A stretch of 6,568 bases of DNA from Eubacteriales bacterium (lineage in GTDB: Bacteria; Bacillota; Clostridia; Peptostreptococcales; Anaerovoracaceae), in NCBI GenBank assembly GCA_028680875.1, contig JAQUJQ010000089.1:1-6568 (forward strand). The letters run 5' to 3'. The translations under genes and the position numbers were made by a program. This document shows positions 1-6,360 of the stretch, in pieces (position 1 is the first letter of the stretch; every line of letters begins with the position of its first letter). The notes below the pieces were generated by a model. It did no database searches. It worked only from the letters and a program-made list of their open reading frames with translations, and was not told the origin of the DNA.

Positions 1-1322
1 GAATTACACACAAACCGACCATTATATTCTATATACCTTTGAGCGGGGTCTTCTGCCACCATTTGCCTTATTTCCTGTAATGACTTTTTATTCTTTATCT
101 TGGAGGGGTCACAAATCGCTTTTCGTATCTTATTAATCTCATTGCAAATTTCATCTCTAGTAAGAATTAATTTATAGGTTTCATCATCTCGTTTAAAATC
201 GAGTTCAGCTGTATCTGCCTGTGCATCTTCCAAGCCCTTCAACTTATCCTGAAGATAATCAATGTCTTCCGGATAAAGTTTTATTTTGTTCTCCGAGGTT
301 AAAATATGCGGGTATCCCAATTCATTGCAGGAATCAAACCAGCTCTCATCATTATCAGAACTAATCGAATCATTGGCCCTATAATTCAGGTAGCCATAAC
401 CTATTACCCGCTCACCATATAAAGACAAATCGAAACTTTCATCTTCAAAAATTTCATTGATTCCCCGCAGAAAATTACGCTCATCATCACCCGTTAGTAG
501 CCGATTACGCTTTAGTTTTGTTGCTGCCTCTTTATTTTTTAAAATTACCTTAACATCTTTGCCCGTATCATCCTTGACATTATAAAAAGGCCGGATATCC
601 GCATTTCTATCGAATGCTTTTAAGAACCTGTCATTAAAACCCTTGTCCTGATCATCAATCCACGGTTTTATTTCCAGTCCATTGGGATTCTGCTCGAAAT
701 CAAGCTTTATCTTATCGATAACAATGGGCTTACTCTCAATTCGCAATCTTTCATTCATGGCAAGATTAGCTTTTTCTGCATAATCTTTAATCAAGGCCAG
801 AAGCTGAAATTGTTCAGCCGTATCCTTGTTACGGAGGGCATCGGTGTTATATTCAATAATAGATTGCAAGCAATCATATAACTCCCGTGGAAGAATTCTA
901 TATTCGCCCTCAACTGTAACAACATTCCGATTGACTCGTCGGATTACTGGATGAAGACCATCAATAAATTCAAAGGAATATTTCACCTCATCGTTTTCCA
1001 AATAATTTCCTGAATTAACAACTTTTATAAATCCATTAAAAACTTCAGGAAGATTGAATATTTTGTAATCCTCAACTATGCCGCCTTCATCGTTATAATA
1101 GAGATCATATACATCATCATAATTTACGGATATATAAGTGCCATCTTCGGAAAGGTTAATAGCGGTCTGCATTAACAATAGATTTATATTTTCATCCAAT
1201 TTTATGCTGCCCCTGTTGGCTGGATCGCCGCCATATATGCGTATCTCATCCTCCATATAGGCAGGGACATACGAAAAATTGTCATCTGCAGACAAGCGCT
1301 TGAAAATATCTTTAATTCCCAT
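1..1322 (-). CDS. zorD: ZorD N-terminal region, SNF2-family helicase/nuclease of Zorya (incomplete)
   Basis: The frame is open from an ATG at 1322 to the left edge, giving 440 complete codons and no stop, so the 3' part is missing. ZorD is the cytoplasmic effector of type I Zorya, a SNF2-type ATPase reported to act on phage DNA. The visible part is the region that precedes the helicase in such proteins. Around residues 243-247 there is IRPFYNV followed by a GKDVKVIL stretch, then KLKRNRLLTGDDERNFL, and DLSLYGERVIGYG with R305-V306. This matches the 'R-x-x-Y ... RVxGIG' pattern that I know from the N-terminal halves of large SNF2 proteins. No Walker motif is visible. I recall E. coli ZorD as roughly 1,080 residues with its helicase in the C-terminal half, so that is expected. 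The start is supported by AAGGGG eight bases upstream and by an 11-base overlap with the zorC end. The assignment rests on this pattern and on gene order; a related SNF2 protein not of the ZorD type is the main alternative. Confidence 0.78.
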   Translation of the reverse strand, partial: MGIKDIFKRLSADDNFSYVPAYMEDEIRIYGGDPANRGSIKLDENINLLLMQTAINLSEDGTYISVNYDDVYDLYYNDEGGIVEDYKIFNLPEVFNGFIKVVNSGNYLENDEVKYSFEFIDGLHPVIRRVNRNVVTVEGEYRILPRELYDCLQSIIEYNTDALRNKDTAEQFQLLALIKDYAEKANLAMNERLRIESKPIVIDKIKLDFEQNPNGLEIKPWIDDQDKGFNDRFLKAFDRNADIRPFYNVKDDTGKDVKVILKNKEAATKLKRNRLLTGDDERNFLRGINEIFEDESFDLSLYGERVIGYGYLNYRANDSISSDNDESWFDSCNELGYPHILTSENKIKLYPEDIDYLQDKLKGLEDAQADTAELDFKRDDETYKLILTRDEICNEINKIRKAICDPSKIKNKKSLQEIRQMVAEDPAQRYIEYNGRFVCN

Positions 1323-2538
1323 TCGCCCAACCCCTTGCTATATAACCGTAGATTGCCAGTGTGTTCCTAAAATTACTTTGCCACTGGTAACGGGTATGAA
1401 TCATGCGCTCTGTACATCCAGTTCTATCTCTCAGCTTTCTCACACTATCAACACTGTTGTATCGTTTGCTATAGTTTCCTACCATTTCTACATTTTGGAT
1501 TTCCCTCCTAAACATGTACATAGCGCCGACCTCAGCAAACTCCACAAACATATGATCCTTGCTTTGCATCAGAATAGCACCGGAAAGCTTAGGGAAATAC
1601 TCTACTCTTAAAAAATAGTGCGAGTACTGTTTCCAAAACTGTAATCTTTCATAATCGCCTGCTATATCACCGAAGAAATGCTTAATATTCTTCTGGGTTT
1701 GCCACAAGGTAAAGACATCCTGTGCATCCTGGTTCATATTCATCCATCTAGCCCTGCCGCCCCTGAAGGGATCACCCATTCTTTCCAAAATATATTCAAA
1801 GATTAACTCATGATAAATCTTTTGATTATCGAAAAACTCTACATCCTTAAACAACAACAGGAAACTTTCAAAGGAATTTTTCAAAATATTAGTATTATTG
1901 ATCTCATCCATTAAACCAATAAGGTACTCTGCTAACTCTATACCGTCTACCTGTTTAATTTTTCCGGCAATAATTAACTGGATAATTGCTATGTATAAGT
2001 TTTTATTTTTCCCCAGCAAATATAATTTGCTCAGCTCATCAATTTCTTCCATCGAAGAGCACTTATTAAATTCTCGATACATATTAATTAAAAATATTTT
2101 CCCATCGCTGCTCCTTGCAAGCAGGTCAGAAGCCGGTTGCATACCTTCTTTAATATTGTTAGACCTCCTGATGGCATGTTGTAATACGCGGAAAATGCTT
2201 TCATTTTTGAACAAATCATAATAGCTAACTATAAGTCCTTTTAGGTGGCCTTGATAATATTTAGCCTGATTAAAAAACTGACTTAGTTGAGGGATAAATA
2301 TCTCCAGAAGTCCAGCTGCCGCAACTTCCTCTAGATGGAAGCATAGGATTTTATAATCTTTCCTAGCGAGGGGTAAACCGTTTCTGAGCTTGTCTAATGC
2401 CTTCTCTATCCGGTCATTAGCAAATGAGATTTCCAAAATACAATCCTCACCGGCAATTCGCTCTTCCAGCTTTTTTAGTTGCCTAGGCCTGTAAAACCTA
2501 AACTGTGGCAATTCTAGCGGCATTTTTAAAAACCCCAT
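1312..2538 (-). CDS. zorC: ZorC, EH-signature domain protein of type I Zorya (compact form)
   Basis: This 408-residue, soluble-looking protein has no signal peptide or membrane helix. In type I Zorya, ZorC is a cytoplasmic partner of ZorD that has been linked to DNA binding. The C-terminal 160 residues fit the EH-signature family. They contain GDPFRGGRARW at 255-265, an LW at 278-279 and an FFG at 288-290. DYERLQFWKQY follows at 295-305, then FVEFAEVGAMYMF at 331-343, which holds the conserved Glu (E333 or E336). Next comes MIHTRYQW at 379-386 with the conserved His381, and a closing LAIYGYIARG. The N-terminal 250 residues are Leu/Ile-rich and probably helical, without a motif I recognise. 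E. coli ZorC is about 560 residues as I recall it, so this form is short. It starts 26 bases after zorB. The ATG at 2538 has only a weak purine stretch before it; an in-frame ATG at 2523 has GGGG nine bases upstream and is an alternative start. Confidence 0.82.
   Translation of the reverse strand: MGFLKMPLELPQFRFYRPRQLKKLEERIAGEDCILEISFANDRIEKALDKLRNGLPLARKDYKILCFHLEEVAAAGLLEIFIPQLSQFFNQAKYYQGHLKGLIVSYYDLFKNESIFRVLQHAIRRSNNIKEGMQPASDLLARSSDGKIFLINMYREFNKCSSMEEIDELSKLYLLGKNKNLYIAIIQLIIAGKIKQVDGIELAEYLIGLMDEINNTNILKNSFESFLLLFKDVEFFDNQKIYHELIFEYILERMGDPFRGGRARWMNMNQDAQDVFTLWQTQKNIKHFFGDIAGDYERLQFWKQYSHYFLRVEYFPKLSGAILMQSKDHMFVEFAEVGAMYMFRREIQNVEMVGNYSKRYNSVDSVRKLRDRTGCTERMIHTRYQWQSNFRNTLAIYGYIARGWANGN
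1331..1336 (-). promoter_or_regulatory. Ribosome binding site of zorD, inside zorC
   Basis: On the minus strand AAGGGG lies 8 bases before the ATG at 1322, within the last codons of zorC. It decides the zorD start and implies that zorD translation is coupled to zorC termination. Confidence 0.65.
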
Positions 2539-2564
2539 TCTTGCATTTTATACTATCTCTCTTG

Positions 2565-3266
2565 TTATGTATTATTTAGGTACTCCTCTAGTTGTTTGTA
2601 AATCTCTCTATATTTAAGGTCAAACTTAATCTCTACCCGTCTGTTCCTTTTTCTCCATTCTTCAATGGTTTCATTTTCATTTAGCGGCAAATAGCCCGCC
2701 TCACTTCGTCCGGTCAGTATTATTAATTCCTTCATATCCTTATGGTAGTCCTCAAAGCCAGGATCATTAAGCATATAATAATAAACACTCAAAGCACGAT
2801 TGTAGCTTAAATATAAACCATATTCATATGTTCCCTGATCATCTGTATAGCCTTCAATCGTAATGCTTGCAATACTATCTTTTATTTCAGCATCTTTAAA
2901 GAGCACTCTAAAGTAAGCGGGCATAATCTCATTCAAAAAAGCTTTCCCAGCCGGCTTTAACTCACTTTTCCCCGTATCAAACAACAGCTCACTATCTAAT
3001 ATTAAAGTCCCCGTATCACTATCAATCGATATACTATTACCAAGGGCTGCCTTCAATTTTTCAATGATATTAGTATTCATGCTGGTATACTCCGCCAAAG
3101 TATGTTTAGTAATTTCAAGTTCGGCAGCAGCACTTCTATAATCAAGCAGCATATAAACCGACAATAGAATAAATATAATCAGCAATCCCGACATTAGATC
3201 ACTAAATGATAACCAGTAGGATATTTCATTATCTTTTTTTGCTACTTTTTTTACCCTCATTTTCAT
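2565..3266 (-). CDS. zorB: ZorB, MotB-like stator protein with OmpA peptidoglycan-binding domain
   Basis: ZorB pairs with ZorA, probably as a 5:2 complex, to make a proton-driven motor anchored to the cell wall. The 233-residue protein has a basic N-terminus, then WLSFSDLMSGLLIIFILL with one membrane helix at about 24-42. Asp23 sits at the start of that helix, where MotB and ZorB carry the proton-binding Asp. A linker and short helix (45-75) lead to an OmpA/MotB C-terminal domain. That domain shows LLFDTGKSELKPAG at 94-107, IEGYTDDQGTYEYG at 137-150, LSYNRA at 153-158 and NRRVEI at 208-213, the usual peptidoglycan-contacting elements. The common 'GHTD' is GYTD here. The ATG at 3266 lies one base after the zorA stop. 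AGGGTGA precedes it at only about 4 bases from AGGG; the second ATG at 3260 is better spaced and could be the true start. There is no secretion signal, as expected for a stator protein. Confidence 0.93.
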   Translation of the reverse strand: MKMRVKKVAKKDNEISYWLSFSDLMSGLLIIFILLSVYMLLDYRSAAAELEITKHTLAEYTSMNTNIIEKLKAALGNSISIDSDTGTLILDSELLFDTGKSELKPAGKAFLNEIMPAYFRVLFKDAEIKDSIASITIEGYTDDQGTYEYGLYLSYNRALSVYYYMLNDPGFEDYHKDMKELIILTGRSEAGYLPLNENETIEEWRKRNRRVEIKFDLKYREIYKQLEEYLNNT

Positions 3267-3267
3267 A

Positions 3268-5253
3268 TCACCCTACCTCTGAACCCAGGTTTTGTTGAAG
3301 CACCTCATTTAGATCTTCAATGTTTTCGTTAAACTCGTCCAATGTTGATTTAAAGCTTCCTAAAACATTACTTACAGATGAATCGTACTGCTGAAAAACA
3401 TCCCGCAAGCTTTGGCTCACGGTATTGGAATAAGTAGTAATCCCCTCATTGATTTCGCTATTTAAAGCATCAAAGCTCTGTTTGTAACTATCCCACAGGT
3501 TATATAGATCCTTTTGTCCATTGACAAAATATCTCATCTCATCCATAAGGGCATTTGATGTCTGGGTAAATCCGAGGAAGTTTTCCGTAATATCAACATA
3601 AGAATCATTGATTTTTGCTAATTCGTCTAACACCTGGTCTTTTAAGATCGCAATTGAACTATCAAATGAGGCAGAAACCTCTGCAATCGATTGATTAATG
3701 TTTCCGTAAGCTGTCTCCATTCTATCGATAGTAGCTAGGAGTTGATTATTAATCTTTGAACTTGATTGTTCGAATTTACCAACATTGGTAGTTATTGCAT
3801 CTAGTGCTATTGGCACATCCTGGTTAAATCTGCCCAAACTCTCCGCGGTGGCGGCCATATTTACCATTACTTCTTGTTGGATTTTCGATAATTCAACATT
3901 TTGCGATACTACATTCTCAAAAACCTGGTTAGATTGGCTTTGAATGCTTATGTTCTGTTTTATTTGCTCCATCAGATTTGAATAATCCCGCGTGGACTGG
4001 TTTTGATTATTAACCGATTGATCTAGGGAAGAGATTATATCGGAAAGCTTATCCTGCAGGGTTGACATTTCATTATTCACTCTTTCAATGTTTAGCATAG
4101 AGGTACTGGATTCCGCCATGATAGTTCTCTGTTCATCATTAATATTTTGCAATCTGCCTAATGATTGATTAAAGCTCTCAAACATTTCTTTATTCTTTTC
4201 GGTTATGGTTGATAGTGACTCTTTAAGTCCTTCAAGCTCCTTTTGGGTTGAACTAGTAATAATCCCGCTTATATTCTCCATGATAGAGCTAATCGCATTT
4301 GAGCTATTCCTTTCGGTTTGTTCAATCATTTGTTTACTTACCTTCTCTAGGTTTAACAAAGCTGGTATTAATGAATTCTGAATGGAAGTGTCGAACCTGT
4401 TACCCACCCCTTCGGCTATCTCTGTAGCCATTTTTTGAATTGATCCGGTTTGTTTTTCAAGTTCCTGATATATCTCATTAATACCATCTTCCTGAGTATT
4501 CATAGGAAATATGGCATCAATAGCATTATTTAAGTCATTCAATTTAGTCTCCAAACAACCGCTTGCAATGTTTTGAAATGTGGTAAGTAAGATAGAGAAA
4601 GCAACACCATATAAGCTGCTGCGAAAAGAAACTTGAATTCCACTCAGTAAGAGCTCGATACTAGATTTAGTATTAGAGGTGTCCTGAAAATCAAGGCCCA
4701 TCAAGCCTACTACCAACCCCAGAAAAGTGCCAAAAAGCCCTATAGCTATTAACATCTGAGGTATATACCTATGCACTGAATAAGGAAATTTATAATACCC
4801 GTTAACAGTAATTAGATCCTCCGTAAAAAAGCATCCTGCCTCAACGGTAGCATAATATTTTTCTGTTATTTCCCCCTCGGGGCTAATGCCTGTTTTTATC
4901 CGACGCAAGCTCTTTTCATATTTCAACCAGTTGGGGGCTAAAAATGTTTGTTCAAAGCCCCTTCTTAAAGCAAAAATTTGTTTATCTAAATCGTTAACAT
5001 TTATATCCTTAATTTGATTAATGCTATCAAGCAGCGCCTTTTCGCACAAACGGTTAGCTCGACTGGTATCCCACCAGGAATAGCCGGCAAAAACAAAAGC
5101 TGCGAGAAAAAACAGAAAAATAAGTATTCTTGATGACAACTGAATCATATCCGATTGCATTACAATAAAACTAACCGGTTGGTACACTAGGAAAACAAGA
5201 GTTATTACGCCAAAGAGAATCCAAAACCTTCTAGTAATTAGTTTATTGTACAA
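3268..5253 (-). CDS. zorA: ZorA, MotA/TolQ-like motor subunit with long cytoplasmic tail
   Basis: ZorA forms the proton channel and the long intracellular tail of the Zorya motor. Residues are numbered from the TTG at 5253 (661 residues). Membrane helices lie at about 9-31, 42-61, 165-186 and 205-227. Helix 3 carries GLFGTFLGLVVGL, the MotA/TolQ/ExbB signature, with Thr176. Helix 4 carries SFRSSLYGVAFS with Ser213. The Thr-Ser spacing of 37 equals that of the E. coli ZorA channel residues as I recall them (T147/S184). Residues from about 235 to the end are a hydrophilic, Asn/Gln/Ser-rich helical tail with heptad-like hydrophobic spacing, which distinguishes ZorA from MotA. The frame is open up to 5295, with TTG at 5295 and ATG at 5292, but no good ribosome site precedes those. 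GGAGG lies 10 bases before the TTG at 5253, so I prefer that start; 5292 would add 13 residues. The gene heads the operon, one base from zorB. Confidence 0.92.
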   Translation of the reverse strand: MYNKLITRRFWILFGVITLVFLVYQPVSFIVMQSDMIQLSSRILIFLFFLAAFVFAGYSWWDTSRANRLCEKALLDSINQIKDINVNDLDKQIFALRRGFEQTFLAPNWLKYEKSLRRIKTGISPEGEITEKYYATVEAGCFFTEDLITVNGYYKFPYSVHRYIPQMLIAIGLFGTFLGLVVGLMGLDFQDTSNTKSSIELLLSGIQVSFRSSLYGVAFSILLTTFQNIASGCLETKLNDLNNAIDAIFPMNTQEDGINEIYQELEKQTGSIQKMATEIAEGVGNRFDTSIQNSLIPALLNLEKVSKQMIEQTERNSSNAISSIMENISGIITSSTQKELEGLKESLSTITEKNKEMFESFNQSLGRLQNINDEQRTIMAESSTSMLNIERVNNEMSTLQDKLSDIISSLDQSVNNQNQSTRDYSNLMEQIKQNISIQSQSNQVFENVVSQNVELSKIQQEVMVNMAATAESLGRFNQDVPIALDAITTNVGKFEQSSSKINNQLLATIDRMETAYGNINQSIAEVSASFDSSIAILKDQVLDELAKINDSYVDITENFLGFTQTSNALMDEMRYFVNGQKDLYNLWDSYKQSFDALNSEINEGITTYSNTVSQSLRDVFQQYDSSVSNVLGSFKSTLDEFNENIEDLNEVLQQNLGSEVG

Positions 5254-5263
5254 TGCATAATCG

Positions 5264-5268
5264 CCTCC
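5264..5268 (-). promoter_or_regulatory. Ribosome binding site favouring the TTG start of zorA
   Basis: GGAGG on the minus strand stands 10 bases before the TTG at 5253. No comparable motif precedes the ATG at 5292, where only a lone GGA lies about 14 bases upstream. This site is the main reason for the shorter zorA call. Confidence 0.5.
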
Positions 5269-5278
5269 GCAAAATCTT

Positions 5279-5380
5279 CTAGGAATCAACATCAATTATT
5301 ATTCCAGGGAGTATTACATTAGCATCTCGGTATAAACAGTAGTGAACATCTCCTGCATCATGGCACTTATGGTTACGCAC
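5279..5380 (-). CDS. Possible 33-residue leader ORF upstream of zorA
   Basis: A GTG at 5380 is preceded by GGGAG with a 7-base gap (GGGAGAAGGGAT before the GTG), a good ribosome site. The frame runs 33 codons to a TAG at 5281-5279. That is 10 bases before the zorA GGAGG and 25 bases before the TTG start, so it could be translationally coupled to zorA. The peptide contains HKCHDAGDVHYC, a compact Cys/His group, then an Ile/Val-rich end. I recognise no family. It may be a regulatory leader, a small partner protein, a gene remnant, or chance. A second overlapping frame starts at the ATG two bases upstream of this GTG (22 codons) and could use the same site. Confidence 0.22.
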   Translation of the reverse strand: MRNHKCHDAGDVHYCLYRDANVILPGIIIDVDS

Positions 5381-5468
5381 ATCCCTTCTCCCTAATATAC
5401 AATTCAACTCCAATCAGTAATATCCTGCCAAAAAATCTATTATCCGGTGCTATTTAGGGTGAATATAA

Positions 5469-5500
5469 CTATATAGCTCGCATATGCTCATCTATTAGAT
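5469..5500. repeat. Cluster of three short palindromes upstream of zorA
   Basis: Three perfect small palindromes stand in a row: CTATATAG (5469-5476), GCATATGC (5480-5487) and ATCTATTAGAT (5490-5500). Their centres are about 11 and 11.5 bases apart, near one helical turn. They lie between the terminator and zorA, where an operator could sit. Short AT-rich palindromes arise easily by chance, so a regulatory role is only a possibility. Confidence 0.25.
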
Positions 5501-5538
5501 AATAAAGAAAGCATCATCTTCCTTTGTTTTTACACCAT

Positions 5539-5569
5539 AAAAAAGACCCGGCTCTTGCCAGGTTTTTTT
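5539..5569 (-). terminator. Rho-independent terminator for transcripts entering from the right
   Basis: On the minus strand ACCTGGC-AAGA-GCCGGGT forms a 7-pair stem with one U-G wobble and a 4-base loop, followed by C and six T residues. On the plus strand the same position is a C-A mismatch, also followed by six T residues, so it works best on the minus strand but may be bidirectional. It separates the pseudogene and DUF5655 transcript from the zor operon and implies that zorA has its own promoter left of it. Confidence 0.75.
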
Positions 5570-5628
5570 ATGCTGATTTATTCTTATTCCTCAAATCGCC
5601 TTTCTTTTCCCTTTTTACCCCGCTTATG

Positions 5629-5727
5629 CTACAATGGCTCCTGCTTCATGGTGGAAAGGTCGGCCCGGCGGACGCCGGTGGGGGACAGAAGGCGGAATAG
5701 GTAAGTAAATGGCTGGACTGATTCCGA
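5629..5727 (-). other. GC-rich patch with a short open frame, possible gene remnant
   Basis: The stretch 5651-5699 is strikingly GC-rich against AT-rich surroundings and contains CCGGCG-GA-CGCCGG at 5665-5678. A minus-strand frame is open for 32 codons between a TGA (5730-5728) and a TAG (5631-5629). It includes LFRLLSPTGVRRADLSTMKQ and lies about 60 bases before the terminator, as the end of a gene would. In the same frame, right of the TGA, is another open run that includes ISVKIIARAMANIFVRS. This looks like the decayed 3' end of a gene, perhaps from a mobile element, but I recognise no family. Confidence 0.25.
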
Positions 5728-5803
5728 TCAGGAACGAACGAATATATTTGCCATTGCCCGAGCTATGATTTTAACAGAAATGTTCGAATGTCTAGTTAAC
5801 TCA

Positions 5804-6339
5804 TTACATACCCCCTAACTCTCTGTACTCATATATCCAACCCAGCCCCATCCGCATCCAACCACTGCTTTTTCTCCTATAATCGAGCAGGGCTCGCTCT
5901 ACTATTTCCCCAAACTTCTTGCCATGTTTGGCTTCACGGAAATGGGCTAATTCGTGAACCGGGACATAGAAAATTACCGTGGGTGATGCCATAAAAATTT
6001 TTCCAGTTAAGATTAACAGTATTCGTTTTCCGGCTGCAGGGCCCCCAGCGATAATTCAATTCCCGAATCCGTAGTTGCGGCTGGGGTATTCCTAAACGCT
6101 CAGCATAATATTGGAGATGCGGCATTATCCGTTCAATTCCTTCTTGCGTATACCAGTCAAAATATGGCAGCGCGCTTTTTCCACCTGCTCCTCTTTTACC
6201 CAAACCAGTTTTAATGAAAACGCAATGCCGCGCGTTTTTGTCCTTTTTCATCTTTATCCCCTTTATCCTGACGCAGACGATAGCTTTGCTCCAGGAAAAG
6301 GAATCCTTTCCCACCGTGGCGATTATCGATTGGTAACAC
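5804..6339 (-). pseudogene. YgjP/DUF45 (M48-like) zinc metallopeptidase, frameshifted and N-terminally truncated
   Basis: The family consists of small zinc peptidases, often encoded beside type I restriction-modification genes. Homology is spread over several minus-strand frames. GGKGFLFLEQSYRLR (from about 6315) runs to a TAA at 6213. A second frame reads LKLVWVKEEQVEKARCH (about 6214-6167). A third reads FDWYTQEGIERI, then YYAERLGI, then RIRELNYRWGPCS and NLNWK. The fourth, after an AAAAATTTTT run near 5996-6005, reads VPVHELAHFREAKHGKKF to the stop at 5804. The HELAH zinc site and the downstream His are therefore intact but out of frame with the rest. The usual first 70 or so residues are missing, with no start codon, and a TAA at 6342-6340 precedes the homology. 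Three frame changes plus truncation argue for true decay rather than one sequencing error. A 153-codon frame at 5934-6395 is an artefact that crosses into the neighbouring gene. Confidence 0.85.
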
Positions 6340-6360
6340 TTAATCATTTGTAAAGCAATT

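Larger units (their letters stand above)
5296..5803. other. Intergenic region between zorA and the metallopeptidase pseudogene
   Basis: About 500 bases hold no convincing full gene. The part nearest zorA (5296-5540) should contain the operon promoter on the minus strand, but I find no clear pair of -35 and -10 boxes at proper spacing. It also holds the small palindromes and the possible leader ORF. A terminator sits at 5539-5569. The part right of it contains a GC-rich patch and short open frames that look like decayed coding DNA. On the plus strand TATGCTACAAT at 5625-5635 resembles a -10 region but has no good -35 box and no gene after it. Confidence 0.6.

Noticed and set aside
1279..1611. 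110-codon plus-strand frame
   Set aside because: It lies antisense to the zorC 3' end and zorD start, has no family resemblance and no ribosome site, and the minus-strand genes are clearly coding.
1898..2221. 107-codon plus-strand frame
   Set aside because: It is antisense to the middle of zorC, with composition dictated by the opposite strand.
3268..5253. Flagellar stator or chemotaxis reading of zorA and zorB (MotA/MotB or methyl-accepting protein)
   Set aside because: The long tail after helix 4 is absent from MotA, no methylation or signalling hairpin motif is visible, and the next genes are an EH-signature protein and a SNF2-type protein, not flagellar genes.
5625..5703. Plus-strand promoter (TATGCTACAAT) driving an 18-codon ORF from the ATG at 5648
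   Set aside because: There is no acceptable -35 box, no clear ribosome site, and the peptide is short and Arg-rich with no known relative.
5721..5760. LexA-like box around CGAACGAACGAATAT
   Set aside because: It lacks the second half-site of the Gram-positive SOS box (GTTYG at the right spacing).
6111..6353. 80-codon plus-strand frame
   Set aside because: It is antisense to the metallopeptidase remnant, without ribosome site or recognisable motif.
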